DNA of 64,000 bases. It comes from Carettochelys insculpta. Lineage: Eukaryota > Chordata > Testudines > Carettochelyidae. This document shows positions 10,592 to 22,584 of this stretch, in pieces. Every line of letters begins with the position of its first letter. Position 1 is the stretch's first letter. Location of the stretch: contig NC_134137.1 of assembly GCF_033958435.1 (NCBI RefSeq), positions 317,811,501 to 317,875,500 on the forward strand, written 5' to 3'. The notes beneath the pieces are model-generated. The model saw only the letters and a list, made by a program, of their open reading frames with translations, was not told the DNA's origin and did no database searches. The position numbers were made by a program, and so were the translations under genes.

Positions 10592-11561
10592 TCAGGGTTT
10601 TTGTCAAAATTTCTTCTAAGAATCTTAAAGTAAAACATTGGTCATTATTCTTACCTGAAATTAGAGCTTAGCAAATAATTCCCGAACAATTCATTCTGTG
10701 AATTTCAAACATATCAGAGAAATATTGATAGCCCAAAAAGTCTTAAATGCATTTGTTCTGAATTATCTAAAGATTTCTTTATTTAATATCTTTGGTTTTA
10801 GATTGCTAACAAACACATACTTGCAAGTAGTCTGTGTCATTTTGTGATCTTTTTTTCTTTCTCAGTTGGATGGTTTATGAGACCAGCAACACTTTAAGTT
10901 TTGAGTTGCATTGTAATACTCTTAGTTCACAGACCCATGCTGTTGGTTATTTACATGCATCTAGATACAGACTTTGTGCCAAGTAGCTGATTAGATAAGC
11001 CACATGGTATTGTCAAGATGACATTGTCTTCTATTGTTAAATATTCATACGATTTTCCCATTATTTTCTGAACTCTAAAAATTAGATAGCTATAAAAGGT
11101 GATAATTCTCACTTTAATTAATTTGGCAATCTTTGCTCGTATTGATATGAGTTATCCAGTAACTGTCTATGCCACAGCCTACTAGTGTCACTTGCTTGAT
11201 AACTGGTGCTGAATCAATTAATAATTCATATGCTTATCAGGTCAAATTACTATCATATTATGGCAGACAAGAGACCACAGCAGCTGTCTTTAGTCTAAGA
11301 GTTATTGCTGAAACATTTTTCAAAAGATACTCAAGGGAAAGCCTCCACACGCACACAAAAGAAAAGCTTTACAAAAAAAATGGAGAGAGGGAGAGAGAGA
11401 GAGAGAGGAAAAAGTCTAGCAAAGAATCAATAATTACTGATGATATGATCACTCTATATGGGGTTTAAATGTTACAATATAATGTATGTAGTAATAAAAG
11501 CTATCAAGTTTTCTTCAGCATCTGTCACTCATTACAATGAAACTTCTTGAGGAGATGCTAG
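10592..11561. other. AT-rich DNA with a short (GA)n tract
   Basis: No gene recognised. A (GA)n microsatellite lies at about 11382-11408 and produces the repetitive RERERER part of the frame at 11169-11468, which is therefore not evidence of a gene. Confidence 0.5.
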
Positions 11562-11608
11562 GGCTATGTTTACATAGCAGCGTTATTTTGAAATAAGCTA
11601 TTCTGGAA

Positions 11609-11897
11609 GGCCGTGTCTACACATGCCACTCCCTTTCAGAAGGGGCATGTTAATGAGGTTCTTTGAAAGATACTAACCAAATAGGAAGAAGGGACCTTCG
11701 AAGTCGGGGAGGGGGCTTTTGAAAGGCCCCCATCTAAATGGGTGGCATGTGTTCTGAAAGTGGCACTTCTGAATCGCACGCAGATGCCATTATGTTAATA
11801 AGGTGCTGCATATTCATGTCAGTGCCTCATTAGTATCTTCTGAAGTGCCTCATTAACGTGTCCCTTCCAAAAGGGAGGGGCATGTGTAGACACAGCC
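11609..11897. mobile_element. Family C MITE (C3), nested
   Basis: The ends GGCCGTGTCTACACATGCC and GGCATGTGTAGACACAGCC are a good inverted pair. The left part is shortened relative to other C copies, with a deletion around the GATACTAACCAAATAGG junction. It lies inside the family E element. Confidence 0.7.
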
Positions 11898-12113
11898 AAA
11901 GAAATTTTTCTGGAATAGCTTATTTTGAAATAATGCTGTTACACACAAAATGCATTTTGCAATAGCACTCAGCTATTAGAGCATGTACACATAATAGAGC
12001 CTATTTAGAAACGGATCCATTGGATGCATTATGGTTTATTCTGACATAAACTGTAATCTCTGTCTACACAGCCCTATTTCAAAATAGCTAATTTGAAATA
12101 GATGATATTCCTT

Positions 12114-12470
12114 GGCCACGTCAACACCAGCCCCTTCCTTTAGGAAGGGGAATGGTAATGAGTGAGTTGGAAAGATGCTAATGAGGTACTGTCATGAATA
12201 TGCAGTGCCTCATTAGCATAGTGGCAGCTGTTCGTGATTTGGAAGTGCCACCTTCAAATTGCATGCCGCCCATGCAGATGGAGGCCTTTCAAAAGGACCT
12301 CCCGGACTTCGAAAGCCCCTTCTTCCTAAAACCAAACCACTTTTGAATAGCACAGGGCCACCATTATGCTAATGAGGTGCTGTTTATTCATGGCAGTGCC
12401 TTATTAGCATCTTCCCAACTTGCTCATTACCATGCCCCTTCCAAAAGGAGGGGCTAGTGTAGATGTAGCC
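12114..12470. mobile_element. Family C MITE (C4), nested
   Basis: The element is flanked by the 3-bp repeat CTT (12111-12113 and 12471-12473). The ends GGCCACGTCAACACCAGCCC and GGGCTAGTGTAGATGTAGCC are inverted. Interior blocks ATGCTAATGAGGTACTG and GCCTCATTAGCATAGTGG are typical of family C. Confidence 0.75.
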
Positions 12471-12624
12471 CTTACACAATGTGGTTTACCTATTTTGAAA
12501 CAAGCCAACAGCTATTTTGAAATTAATTCAAAATAGCAGTTGCATTGTGTGGACACTAGCAAAGTTATTTCAAAACAGTGGCCACTATTTTGAAATAATG
12601 TTGATGTGTAAACATACCTTAGGT

Positions 12625-13570
12625 TCCCTAATATACTTAGTTGCTTCCATCTTTAATTTGTGTGAAAGCATGGAATTATTTAAAAAAAATAACTTAAGTA
12701 AATGAAGATATCACTTTCTCCATACCTGCTCCTTTAATTTCCGGGGCTCTCTGAAAATCTAGCATGTACGTTCCGGCTTTTTTTCCCCTGGTTAATTCAT
12801 TCCCATTGAATTAATGTACTTAAGTGCTTTCTGAATCAGAGCAATAGTAATTTAATCACTGAAATGGGAAAAGCAGAGGAATTCTAGGTAAAAGGACAAA
12901 CAACAAAATAAGACAACTGCTTTTCAAAAATCACACTAAATATGTGTGGACATAGGTTTGCTATAAAGACTTCTCTGAAGGGACTTGCATAGCTCACTTG
13001 TGACTGCAATATGTGGTGATAATTTGTCATCCCAATTGTATGCTAATGAAGGCTCCTTGGCCACCGTACAAGCCTGCACTCTGTAAAATGGGGAAGATTG
13101 TAAGCACAGTGTGGCTGAAGATAGATGGCTTCTCCAAGTTTGTTTTATGTGAGTATAATGCATTTACAGGCACTTAATGCAGAACTACTTACTTTCATTT
13201 CCCTCCTTCAGATCAATATAAGATACCCCTGAAAAAGAAATAGAGGATATCTATATTTCCTGTTTACTGCATGCCATAAACCAGTGCATTATAGGCTTTA
13301 GGGTCCTATAGCAACAGTAAAGTTGTATACAATGCATTAAGTTGTGTTAATATACACCAAATGGGTAATTCCACAGTAATCTGTTTAATGTGAATCACAG
13401 GTGTTAGGATGACTTGAAGTTTATATGGCATCAGTTCTTTTGTATTTATGTGGTCTTGTAAATAATACACAATACATACTAGTAATATTCTATTATGATC
13501 TCGGAGACAATTGTTAAAAAACAATGTACAATTTTGCAATGCATTGTAAATTGTGAGTGTAAAAGACATT
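12625..13570. other. Nothing recognised
   Basis: AT-rich sequence with no supported gene, RNA or mobile-element end. Open frames at 12936-13163 and 13306-13569 (minus) show no motif. Confidence 0.4.
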
Positions 13571-13890
13571 TAGATGTGTTGGCATCAGGGCCAACAGCTA
13601 CTATGGGCCCAAGGGCAAGGTAGGAGAGGGGGCTGGCTCCCAGCCTGGAGAAGGAGTGGGTCCAAGGGAGGAAAGAGCAGGGCTTAGGGCAGTCAGCCTT
13701 GCCCCTCCCCGCCATGCTCCCTTAGAGCTGCATCCAGGTGGTGGCACAGCACGGCTGCAGCAATTCAAAGGCTCCAGGCACCACTGTTGCTACTTCAGCG
13801 GTGGCGGTGGCTGGAGCTCCAAGCCTCTTTGAAATGCTGGGCCCATGGGCAACTGCTCCCTTTGCCTCCCCTCCCTGTTGGCAGGCCTGT
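13571..13890. repeat. GC-rich interspersed repeat, copy 1
   Basis: The words CTGCAGCAATTCAAA, GGTGGCTGGAGCTC, CTTTGAAATGCTGGGC and GTTGGCAGGCCTG occur in this order here and again at 46095-46345, so both belong to one repeat family that I cannot name. A weaker relative may lie at 47045-47235. The open frames in it are unrelated between copies. Confidence 0.6.
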
Positions 13891-14191
13891 TTGTAGGAGC
13901 AACCCTAGTTTGTGGTATGTGCACTTAGTGTTCTGCAATTTAAAACCACACAGACCCACACCACTTATATGTAAGGCAAGCACAAGATTTGAAAGAATAA
14001 ATTCTTTTCACCACCCTTTAACTACCATAATTTAAATATGCAACTTTTGGTTTACTTGAACCTGGTGTTCCATAAAGGGACTGTCAGATCCAGATAGTTA
14101 CTTGTTACAGCAAATGGTATCAGTAATTTCTGCACAAGTTCGTACCTGAACTGTCCTCCCTTTTATTGGAGTAATAACTATAGAAAACTCA

Positions 14192-14575
14192 GGCCATGTC
14201 TACACTTACCAAAAACTTAAAAATGGCCATGCTAATGGCCAAATTGAAGAATACTAATGAGGCGCTGAAATGAATATTCAGCGCCTCCTTAGCATGCTGC
14301 CAGCCATGGCATTTCGCAGTTCACTTGCTTGTGGCTCATCTGCACTGAGGTCCTTTTCGAAATCCCCTTATTCCTATCAGCTGTTGGCAGGGTCCTTTTG
14401 AAAAGGATCCCCATGTAGACAAACTGGGGGCAAGTGAACCGCAGCACTTTTGAAGTGCCGCAGTCAGCGGCATGCTAATGAGGAGCTGAATATTCATTTA
14501 AGCGCCTTATTAGTACTCTTTGATTTGGCCATTAGCGTGGCCATTTCGAAGTTTTTTGTAAGTGTAGACGCAGCC
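14192..14575. mobile_element. Family A palindromic MITE (A2)
   Basis: The ends GGCCATGTCTACACTTACC and the inverse AAGTGTAGACGCAGCC are flanked by TCA (14189-14191 and 14576-14578). The two arms are reverse complements, with paired GAATACTAATGAGGCGCTG and AGCGCCTTATTAGTACTC blocks. Non-coding. Confidence 0.75.
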
Positions 14576-14579
14576 TCAG

Positions 14580-15445
14580 TGCGTAGAAGCTACGTATTGC
14601 TTTTTAGCTGACTGTTGAGGCAAAGGGGGCGATGTCATGGAATGTAAAAATAAACAATGAAACTGAGCCAATAATTCAAGACACTTGAAAACATTCAACC
14701 ATTGTTAAGAAGTGGGCAGCGGCATCATTCTCAGACCCCGCCTAACAAGAAGCACAGCTGACACATAGCTAGATCTCTTATCCAATGGGGATGCTGGGAG
14801 CCCTGAACTGCATTTGTAGTAAGAGTGCAGTACACTTGAAGAATCAGGCCTGAAGACTGAAATATCGGAACTGCAGGAGATTTAACTTTTATTTATTGGG
14901 GGGAGGGAACAAGCAAACATAAAACACAGGATCTATTTTAAAAAGAGAGGAGAGGAAGTTTCCTGGTTCTTGATGTCAGTCTCTTGGGTGAAACTTCGCT
15001 TTTACTCTCACCTCTTTGGAAAAGTAAGAGAATGGAATTGCACTAAGAGGACTTATAAATACCATGTCCAGACATTGGTACAGGCACTGCAGACACAGAC
15101 AGAGGCTTCCTTCCAAGGACTCCACCACACCCCTTAGCTGTGTTTGGGGTGGCATGAGGAAGGAATAGGGCAGGAAGGATATGCCAAGCTGTGTGTGCAT
15201 CTTGCAGGAATGTGGAGGTTCTGGACACTGCTGTGTGCATAGGGAAGCTTAAGGAGGCTGTTTAGGCCCCCAAGGCTGTCTTTGTTAAACTGCGGGGGGA
15301 AGTAGCCAGGATTAGGCGAGCAGGCCTGAATCAGACCCTGCCCTGCATTTTTCCAACCCTGCTCTGAACTGGAAAATGTTTTGTATTCCATTGGCCATTG
15401 TTTCTTCTTAAAGGATTTTTGCCCTCTTTTTGTGCAGCAGACCTG
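14580..15445. other. Nothing recognised
   Basis: Mixed-composition DNA. Frames at 14976-15472 on the minus strand overlap each other and lack motifs. An A/G-poor tract near 14880-14930 has no clear repeat structure. Confidence 0.4.
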
Positions 15446-16136
15446 GGCTACGTCTACACGTGAAGCCAACATCGAAATAGCTTATTTCGATGTAGCAACA
15501 TCGAAACGTCTACACGTCCTCCAGGGCTGGCAACGTCGATGTTCAACTTCGACGTTCCGTGGCACCACATCGAAATAGGCGCTGCGAGGGTACGTCTACA
15601 AGCCAAAGTAGCACACATCGAAATAAGGGTGCCAGGCACAGCTGCAGACAGGGTCACAGGGCGGACTCAACAGCAAGCCGCTCCCTTAAAGGGCCCCTCC
15701 CAGACACACTTGCACTAAACAACACAAGATACACAGAGCCGACAACTGGTTGCAGACCCTGTGCCTGCAGCATGGATCCCCAGCTGCCGCAGCAGCAGCC
15801 AGAAGCCCTAGGCTAAGGGCTGCTGCCCACAGTGACCATAGAGCCCCGCAGGGGCTGGAGAGAGAGCATCTCTCAACCCCCCAGCTGATGGCCGCCATGG
15901 AGGACCCAGCAATTTCGACGTTGCGGGACGCGGATCGTCTACACGGTCCCTACTTCGACGTTGAACGTCGAAGTAGGGCGTTATTCCGATCCCCTCATGA
16001 GGTTAGCGACTTCGACGTCTCGCCGCCTAATGTCGAAGTTAACTTCGAAATAGCGCCCGACGTGTGTAGCCGTGACGGGCACTATTTCGAAGTTAGTGCC
16101 GCTACTTCGAAGTAGCGTGCACGTGTAGACACAGCT
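15446..16136 (+). mobile_element. Family B CpG-rich Harbinger-type MITE, copy B1
   Basis: A 691-bp element that starts GGCTACGTCTACACGTG and ends GCACGTGTAGACACAGCT, flanked by CTG (15443-15445 and 16137-16139). Both ends are crowded with TTCGA/TCGAA words, and the terminal motif ACGTCTACACG recurs internally (about 15506, 15591, 15935 and, inverted, 16061 and 16120). The middle (15640-15900) is unique sequence, moderately GC-rich. A frame of 121 codons (15750-16115) stays open here and in other copies, but it runs into the terminal repeat sequence. The element probably depends on a transposase supplied elsewhere. Confidence 0.8.
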
Positions 16137-16139
16137 CTG

Positions 16140-18030
16140 ATGTGCTCTAGCATTTGTGAAACAACAAGCTTACAGTAATTAATTCAGCATAGTTCCACCA
16201 GAAAGTGGGGATATAGTAAGGTAAGTAGATTAAACGCTGTACATAGAAAAGAATACATTTGGCATTCAAAAACTTTTGTGAAACTTCTACATTACTTACT
16301 TCACACACCAATCATGTGAAATAATTCACTTCTGTAAAAGATATCAAAGCTAACTAATCAAATATCGGTAACTGATCTGAGAGATAATCCGAGAGACAGT
16401 CAACCATGTGTTCATTGTTTATAAACATGTTTTTAGTCCATCCCTATTCAGCAAAGGCCGTGTTTAGGTCCCAATGAAGTCAGACTGGTATGGATGTAAT
16501 GCCTTGTTATTCAACAGATCTACTAACTATAAATGTTCCGGGTCATATAACTAGTTTTAGTGAGAGAAAGCGTTAGCTCTAAAGTGCCAGTAGGAGCTAT
16601 CACAGGCTGAGTTAGATTCTGGCTTATGCAACATCAAGAGAATTGTTAAATGAATTCCAATTGCAAGCATTATATTGATTTTGGTGAAGTGCAAGCCCAA
16701 CTGAATGCAATTTAACCTTCAGACACCAGGATGAGTTGACAAAGCTGCCAAATAGAAAAGAGCCATCTTTTGTACTGATGTGTATATCTGTCTAATCTAA
16801 AATAAACAAATGCACAAAAGTCTTACACAAAACATTGTTTAGTAAATTGTAGTTGCACCTGCATTAAGTACAGGGAAAAACTGTGATAATCTCATATACA
16901 GGTGTCTGGTAACTGTTAAAGGTTGAATTTTAGTGGTAACCGCTGTGTCAACTGAAATAATATCACACCACTGTATTACTGTTGTAATTCGAGAGCAATT
17001 TGAAATAGTCTTAAAAACTTCTGACTACGAGTGCCATTGAAACAGTTGTTGGAGTAGTGGTGCTGAGTTGCACACACCCCTTACCCTTTTATGTGCCCCT
17101 CACAGCCTCCTAGAGGTGGGTCTGGCAGCAGAGCCTCCATGACTCAGAAGCAGTGGCCAGGAGGGATCATGGTGCCAGCAGTAGAGCTCCCAACACTGAT
17201 AGACAGTCAGGACCAAGGGCCAGCTGCAGAGTACTCTGGCAGCAACAGGGCCAGTGGCCAAAACTGAGTTGGCAGGTTTGCAGAACCGGTGGCCAGGACC
17301 TTGGCCAGTTGGGGTGTACAGCCACCACCTGGGACTCTGGGTACAAGACCTGAGAATACCCCAGTACCTCCTGACCCCGCTTTTCCCACACCTATGCTGA
17401 GTACCAGAGGCTAGTAGGGTGAAAACTACATACTTTGGGTTTCAGTAAGAAGTTTAAAATATTTTTGCAATGTTGGCTTAGAAGCAAAACCCATTCCATG
17501 GCACTAGATAGAAAAGTCAAGAGGATGAGGAACGTTGACTCAGGATATGTAGTTTGAAGTGCAGCTAGTCAGCAGCTGTGGAAACATTATTAAAATTTGC
17601 ATGAATTAGAAACTTCTTCCCCAAATAGGATTTAAATCCAAGTAATACAGTATCCCACAATCTCAACATAGGATTCGAAGTGGGTCAACAAGACACCATG
17701 GTTAACTCTACGGATAACTGCCAAAATACAACAAAATGCAGTTGTAGCAGATTGACCAACCTCAAATAGTTGATACTGGATTCCCTGCAGACTTGAATTT
17801 TTCAAATAAATAAATCTTTGGACAAATTAATCAGTAAGTGTTCAGCATAAAGGTGCTAAGGGTTAGATATAGTACTTAAATCAAGCTGCTTTTAAATATA
17901 TTTTAATGTGTTGAAAGGAAGATAAATTGGGTTGACAACCATACAGGGAGAAAGAAACAAAGAAACTGGATTTTGAAAAGTGGTTGAGCCAGGCCTTTCA
18001 GGAAGATCAGAGAAGCTATAGAAGGAGAAA
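16140..18030. other. Nothing recognised
   Basis: Mostly AT-rich single-copy-looking DNA, with a GC-richer patch at 17040-17400 whose frames overlap on both strands and show no motif. Confidence 0.4.
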
Positions 18031-18036
18031 AAGAAA

Positions 18037-18720
18037 ATGTTGTTCAATTTCAATTCAGATAATTACATTCTGCTTTCTTACATTCATTATTTATTTCAAG
18101 TGGGTAAGTTAATTCATTTTTATATTCATTTATATTTCTCTTTGGTTAAACTGTCCACTCCCTATTCTCTCTTCAAGTGTCCTCCTCATTATAAGTGTCT
18201 TGCCTCTCCAGCTAATGCTTATCTGCCTTCTCCAAATGATGTGAATGCGCTATTCACAATCACTGCCACGAAACCTTGTCCATTCTAGATCTTCTCCAAA
18301 CTGATTTTTGTACTTTTTGGACTCCACTGAAATGTCTATTAAGGTTTCCACCATTTCTTCCTGGGCAGATCTCTCCAGACTTCTATGCCACCTCATCCTA
18401 CTTAGCATCTCAGCTGCTTTTGATACCATTCATCTTACCCTCCTAGAAATCCTATCCATCTTTGGGTTTTGGAACTCTTTTTTTATTGGGTCTTCTATTA
18501 TCTCTTCAGTTATTCCTTCAGAGCCTCATTATGGTGTATTCTCCTTTTCTTCCAAGCACTTTCAGTTTGGGGGGTCACACATGATGCCTCATCTTCTGCT
18601 ATTTTATGGCAAACTGATATTATCTACTCATACAGCCTCAACTACCATCTTTATACTGAGAACTCTCAATTTTCTCATTGCTTCTGACCCATAGTTCTTT
18701 ATCCAATCCCTCATTTCAGC
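18037..18720 (+). pseudogene. L2/Rex-like LINE reverse transcriptase fragment
   Basis: At about 18400-18480 the frame reads SISAAFDTIHLTLLEIL, which corresponds to the RT palm motif LDLSAAFDTVDH of L2 and Rex/Babar LINEs. About 80 codons later, in another frame, SYSLNYHLYTENSQF matches the HCYADDTQLY catalytic block, with the two aspartates replaced (YTEN for YADD). Spacing and order are right for RT domains. No endonuclease or 3' end was found, so this is an internal fossil that cannot be active. L2 versus Rex clade is not settled. Confidence 0.6.
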
Positions 18721-18749
18721 CTGTCAAACATCTTGTCTTGAAACATATA

Positions 18750-18965
18750 GGCTACGTCTACACTTGCCCCCCTTTTTCAAAGGAGGCATGGTAATCAGTC
18801 TGATTGGAGAATACTAATGAAGTGCTGCAATGAATATGTAGCACTTCATTAGGCTAATTATCCCTGCGGCAACTTCAAAGATGCAAACTTCAAAGTGCCA
18901 GCATGTGTGTAGCCGTTGGCACTTCAAAGTACCCGCACAGCTTCTAAGTGCCCTTACATCTCAAA
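18750..18965. mobile_element. Truncated Harbinger-type MITE (C-like)
   Basis: It begins GGCTACGTCTACACTTGCCC and contains the paired blocks ACTAATGAAGTGCTGC and GCACTTCATTAGGCTAAT, like the MITE at 43227-43493. No matching right end is present; the sequence runs into G-rich repeats. Confidence 0.6.
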
Positions 18966-18969
18966 ATTT

Positions 18970-19300
18970 TGGATGGTGGATTTCAGGTCCTCAGGGCAGG
19001 GGTTTGAGTGTGTGGGGCTCAGAGCAGGGGTGGGGATGTGGTGAGCACAGAAGTCAGAACAGGAGCTTGAGGTGGGGAGGACTTGGCAGGGGGCTGGTCT
19101 CATAGCCAGGGCCAGGGGCTGGATGTGGGGAATGGGGTACAGGATTCAGAATTGGGAAATGTTGGGGCGGGTTAGGGAAGAGAGTTGGGTGTCTGTGGAA
19201 GGATGTAGGAGTCAAGACAGGGGGCTGAGGCTGTGAGGGGCTGAGGTCAAGTGGGATATGGGGAGGTTTAGGAGTCAGAGGTGAGGATAAGGGGGCTTGA
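18970..19300 (+). repeat. G-rich degenerate tandem repeat
   Basis: Repeated words such as GGGCAGGGG, GGGGCTCAGAGCAGGGG, GGGGCTGAGG and CAGGAG occur with irregular spacing of about 30-45 bp. The strand-inverted counterpart is the C-rich tract at 41290-41640 (GCCCTGAGCCCTCC words). Confidence 0.55.
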
Positions 19301-21225
19301 GGCAGAATTGTTGATGAACAGCAGATCCATTATTTTTCCAGTTCAATTAATGGAGCTAAACAGCAGGGAGGGAGAAGAAGAGTCAAAGCTAAAATACAGT
19401 GTAGGCACAAAAACAAATAAGTATAAACTGGCCAAGAATAAATTTATTTGGCACTAGCAGGTTTCTAACCACCAGCAGAGTGGGGCTCTGGCTGCAGCTT
19501 CGTCTTCCTTTTTAACTGTTCTTCTCTCCCTCTATAAAGTAAATATCCATCCTCTGTCAAGCCCTGTCAAGTCTGCCAAGGAGGTCTGGGGAGGTGCCCA
19601 GAATGTTTCCTTCTAACCCTTCATGCCTTGAAATATACCACTTCATAAGATCCATGAAGAACATTGGAATTAAGAGCTGTGAACTTTAACAAAATCAGCA
19701 TAGAAAATCAGAAGACAAACGTCAAAACACCAAAACTAACTAAAGGTTAGTAATGAGAACTGGTACAGAGCTGAGGGGGGATGCTGCATACATGGACAGG
19801 AACCAGGAACAAAGAATACCAAAACAATATAAAATTTGTCCATACAGCATATGAAATAGTGAAGGAAACTAAAAAGAATCATGACAACAATACAGCTTTA
19901 ATTTTAAAAACTGCCTAATTTTAGAAGGTCTCTTGTGTCTCAGGGAGTTTATTCACATACATATTGTCACCAGAGCAAATATTGCTGGAGTAAGTGGAGT
20001 TTCTGGGCTGTGCTATTGCAAAAACAGATCACAGTTCCCAAAGGGAATTTTGACAAATGTCCATCTTTAGAAGGGGGCAAAATGTAGCATAGGCTTTATT
20101 TACCTCCCATTTCTAGATGTCATAGATAGCAATAAAGCAAGGGCCAGTGACATTTTCTTAGTATCCTACTATCCTTCTTCCAAGAAAACAGTGAAGGATT
20201 TGTATGCTGTATATCCATGTTATTTTTAGATTCTTCTATCTCAGGAGTGACTATTGCCATGACACAATTTCTAAGCACTGTTATAACGTTACAGTACATC
20301 TCAAAAAAAAGACAACAAAACCAAGCTAAATTCTTAGCTTCTTGCTCTACTTATAGTCTAAACTGAGGGGACTAATATTGGCAATTTTTCTAGGACTTTG
20401 AATCAAAGGTCACCTGTAACTCCATTACTTGGGAAAGATTGAGCAAGGGGATTGGTGTTGCACAATCACCTGAAAGGTGTAAGACTCAGGCTTGTCCAGG
20501 ACATTAGCAGTAGGGAAATTCACCAAGAACTTGCTGCCTTGAGGCCAAGGAGTTTTACCTTGGAACCATGAGTTTAATTTAATGTAGTGAGGGGATGATT
20601 AGTTGAAATGACTGTCACAGTTTCACTGTTCATAGAGAGAGTTACACATTTTAAAGATAAGAGCAGACACCTTGAAAAAAATCTGGTATATGACTTGGTA
20701 CCAGTTACATGTGCAGAACAATAGCTGATGTTCAGTCTTCTCTTAAGAGGTGGATTGCACAATGGACCACGATCATTTATGACACTTGTCACAGCCAATG
20801 TTGAGGAATGCCATACTAGTCCAATCTAAAGGTGATAAAAGGCTAAATCCTGCCTAAACTCACAGTCAAAAGGAAAAGTGTTAGCTGGCTAACTGAAAGA
20901 AGGTGCTTCTGATTGTTTTGTTTGAGTATCTAGGATTAATGATTCCACCATGACCATAGGACAGTGTACTACCTTGACCAATAGAAGACAGATGCCCTGA
21001 GATATAATAATAGAATCTAGCACGGCCTCCAAGTGTTTTGAGGGCATTATAGTTCCTGGTGTATAATGATATCACCTGGTGATTCACCAGATGCTGACCA
21101 AAAAAAAAAAAGTAAGAAAACAAAAAAACAACTAAATCTTACAGGATTCCACATACGATTATCTTTGGGGATGGCAACTGGCCCATCATGATCATCTGGA
21201 ACAAATTAGAAACTACAGAATGAAA
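19301..21225. other. Nothing recognised
   Basis: AT-rich DNA without supported genes or transposon ends. A poly-A run at about 21101-21112 gives the FFF stretch in a minus-strand frame. Confidence 0.4.
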
Positions 21226-21640
21226 CCAAGTTAGTGCAACTACTACTACTACTTAACCCTTGTGCAGTGTGTGGAGTATAGGTCATCTACAAGTCTCCTC
21301 CACTTCACTCTGTTTTGGGACAAAACTTCTAGCTGGCTCCAGGAGTACCCCAGTTGTTGTCCTTCAAACTCAGTAGACCTTCTCCATGTTGTCTGAGGTC
21401 TTCCTCTTGCATTTTCCTTGCAGATTCCATGTGAGAGCTTGATGGACTATGCTGGAAGATGTTTTTCTGAGAGTGTGGACTAGCCATCCCCACTTTCTTC
21501 TCTTGATTTCAGTGTAAATTAGTTCTTGTCCTACTCTGTTCCAAACATCCTTATATGTGACAAAGTCTTGCCGTTTGATGTGAAGGATGTTCCTCCGGCA
21601 TCGGTTTATGAATGTCCGTAGCTTGTGATTTGAAGACCTT

Positions 21641-22380
21641 TTAGTATTTCAGGTCTTGCATCCATACAAGAGCAAACTCATCACATTTGTGTTGATGTTT
21701 CATCTCCACAGATATTATTTGTGAACTCCATATGGAATGGAGAGTCTTGAATGCAGTTGTTGCTTTCTCTATCCTGGCATTGATATCCTTATATGTTCCT
21801 CCTTCCATGCCCGTAAGACTCCCCAAGTAGGTAAACTGCTCCACATCTTCCAGGTCAACCCCTACCAGTGTGATCGTGGTGTGATCAGCCTGGCTGATCC
21901 TCATTATCTTGGTCTTTTCCTTGTTAATGCTCAGTCCAGTCACTGAGGCAGGTTTGTCCAGTGTTGTGACCTTTTCATTCATGCTTTCATGGGGGTGTGA
22001 AAGGAAGGTGACATCATCAGCAAAATCAATGTCTTCTAGCTATTTGAAAAGTGTCCACTGAATGCCTCATTGATGGCCGTCTGTTAGCCTGTTCATAATC
22101 CATTGTGATCAAGAACAGGAAAGGTGGCAATAGGCACCCTTATTGCACTCCCAATGGTATGCCGAAGGATTCTGTCAAGACACCATTGTGAACAACTTGC
22201 CAGGTTGAGGGTTCATTTTTTGAATGACTCAAGTTAATAATTTTGGATGGGATGCCATGGTGTTGCAGCAGTTTCCACAAAGTGTCTCTATCAATAGTGT
22301 CAAAGGATCTTTCAAAGTCTATGAAGTCATGTGCAGGAGGAGTTCCACTTGATCGAGTTGCTTTTTGGTCAGGTGAAATG
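21641..22380 (-). pseudogene. RTE-type reverse transcriptase, C-terminal half
   Basis: On the minus strand the reading FIDFERSFDTIDRDTLWKLL (22335-22270) is the RT motif that contains the first catalytic Asp. A degenerate QGC block follows near 22145-22130, and DFADDVTFL (about 22030-22005) is the catalytic FADD box with both aspartates kept. Downstream, GLSINKEKTKIMRI and EQFTYLGSLTGMEGGTYKDI match the conserved RT thumb/C-terminal blocks of RTE-clade elements. The final WRRLVDDLYSTHC near 21270 is close to the 3' end. Stops and frameshifts interrupt the frame several times. Confidence 0.75.
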
Positions 22381-22584
22381 GGAGAGACCATACAAATTTG
22401 GATCATCTCTCACCGAGGTAAGATAGAGTGGCTTAGGGTTAACAACACTATCTGTATAAAACCGAAAGTTACAGAAATATCTACAAAGAAACCTACAAAT
22501 ACACAAGTCTTGGGAGGAGTTGACAATCCACTCACACTGTGTATGAAGCATGGCAGGGAAAGCTGAAAGGAGACTGCTCTGCAG

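Larger units (their letters stand above)
11562..12618. mobile_element. Family E MITE containing two family C MITEs
   Basis: The outer element starts GGCTATGTTTACATAGCAG, ends GTTGATGTGTAAACATACC, and is rich in TATTTTGAAATA words. It is broken at 11609-11897 and 12114-12470 by two unrelated inserts. The outer sequence resumes cleanly after each insert, which shows it was present first. Confidence 0.65.

Noticed and set aside
11169..11468. 99-codon frame with an RERERER run
   Set aside because: The Arg/Glu run is a (GA)n microsatellite, and the remainder has no recognisable domain.
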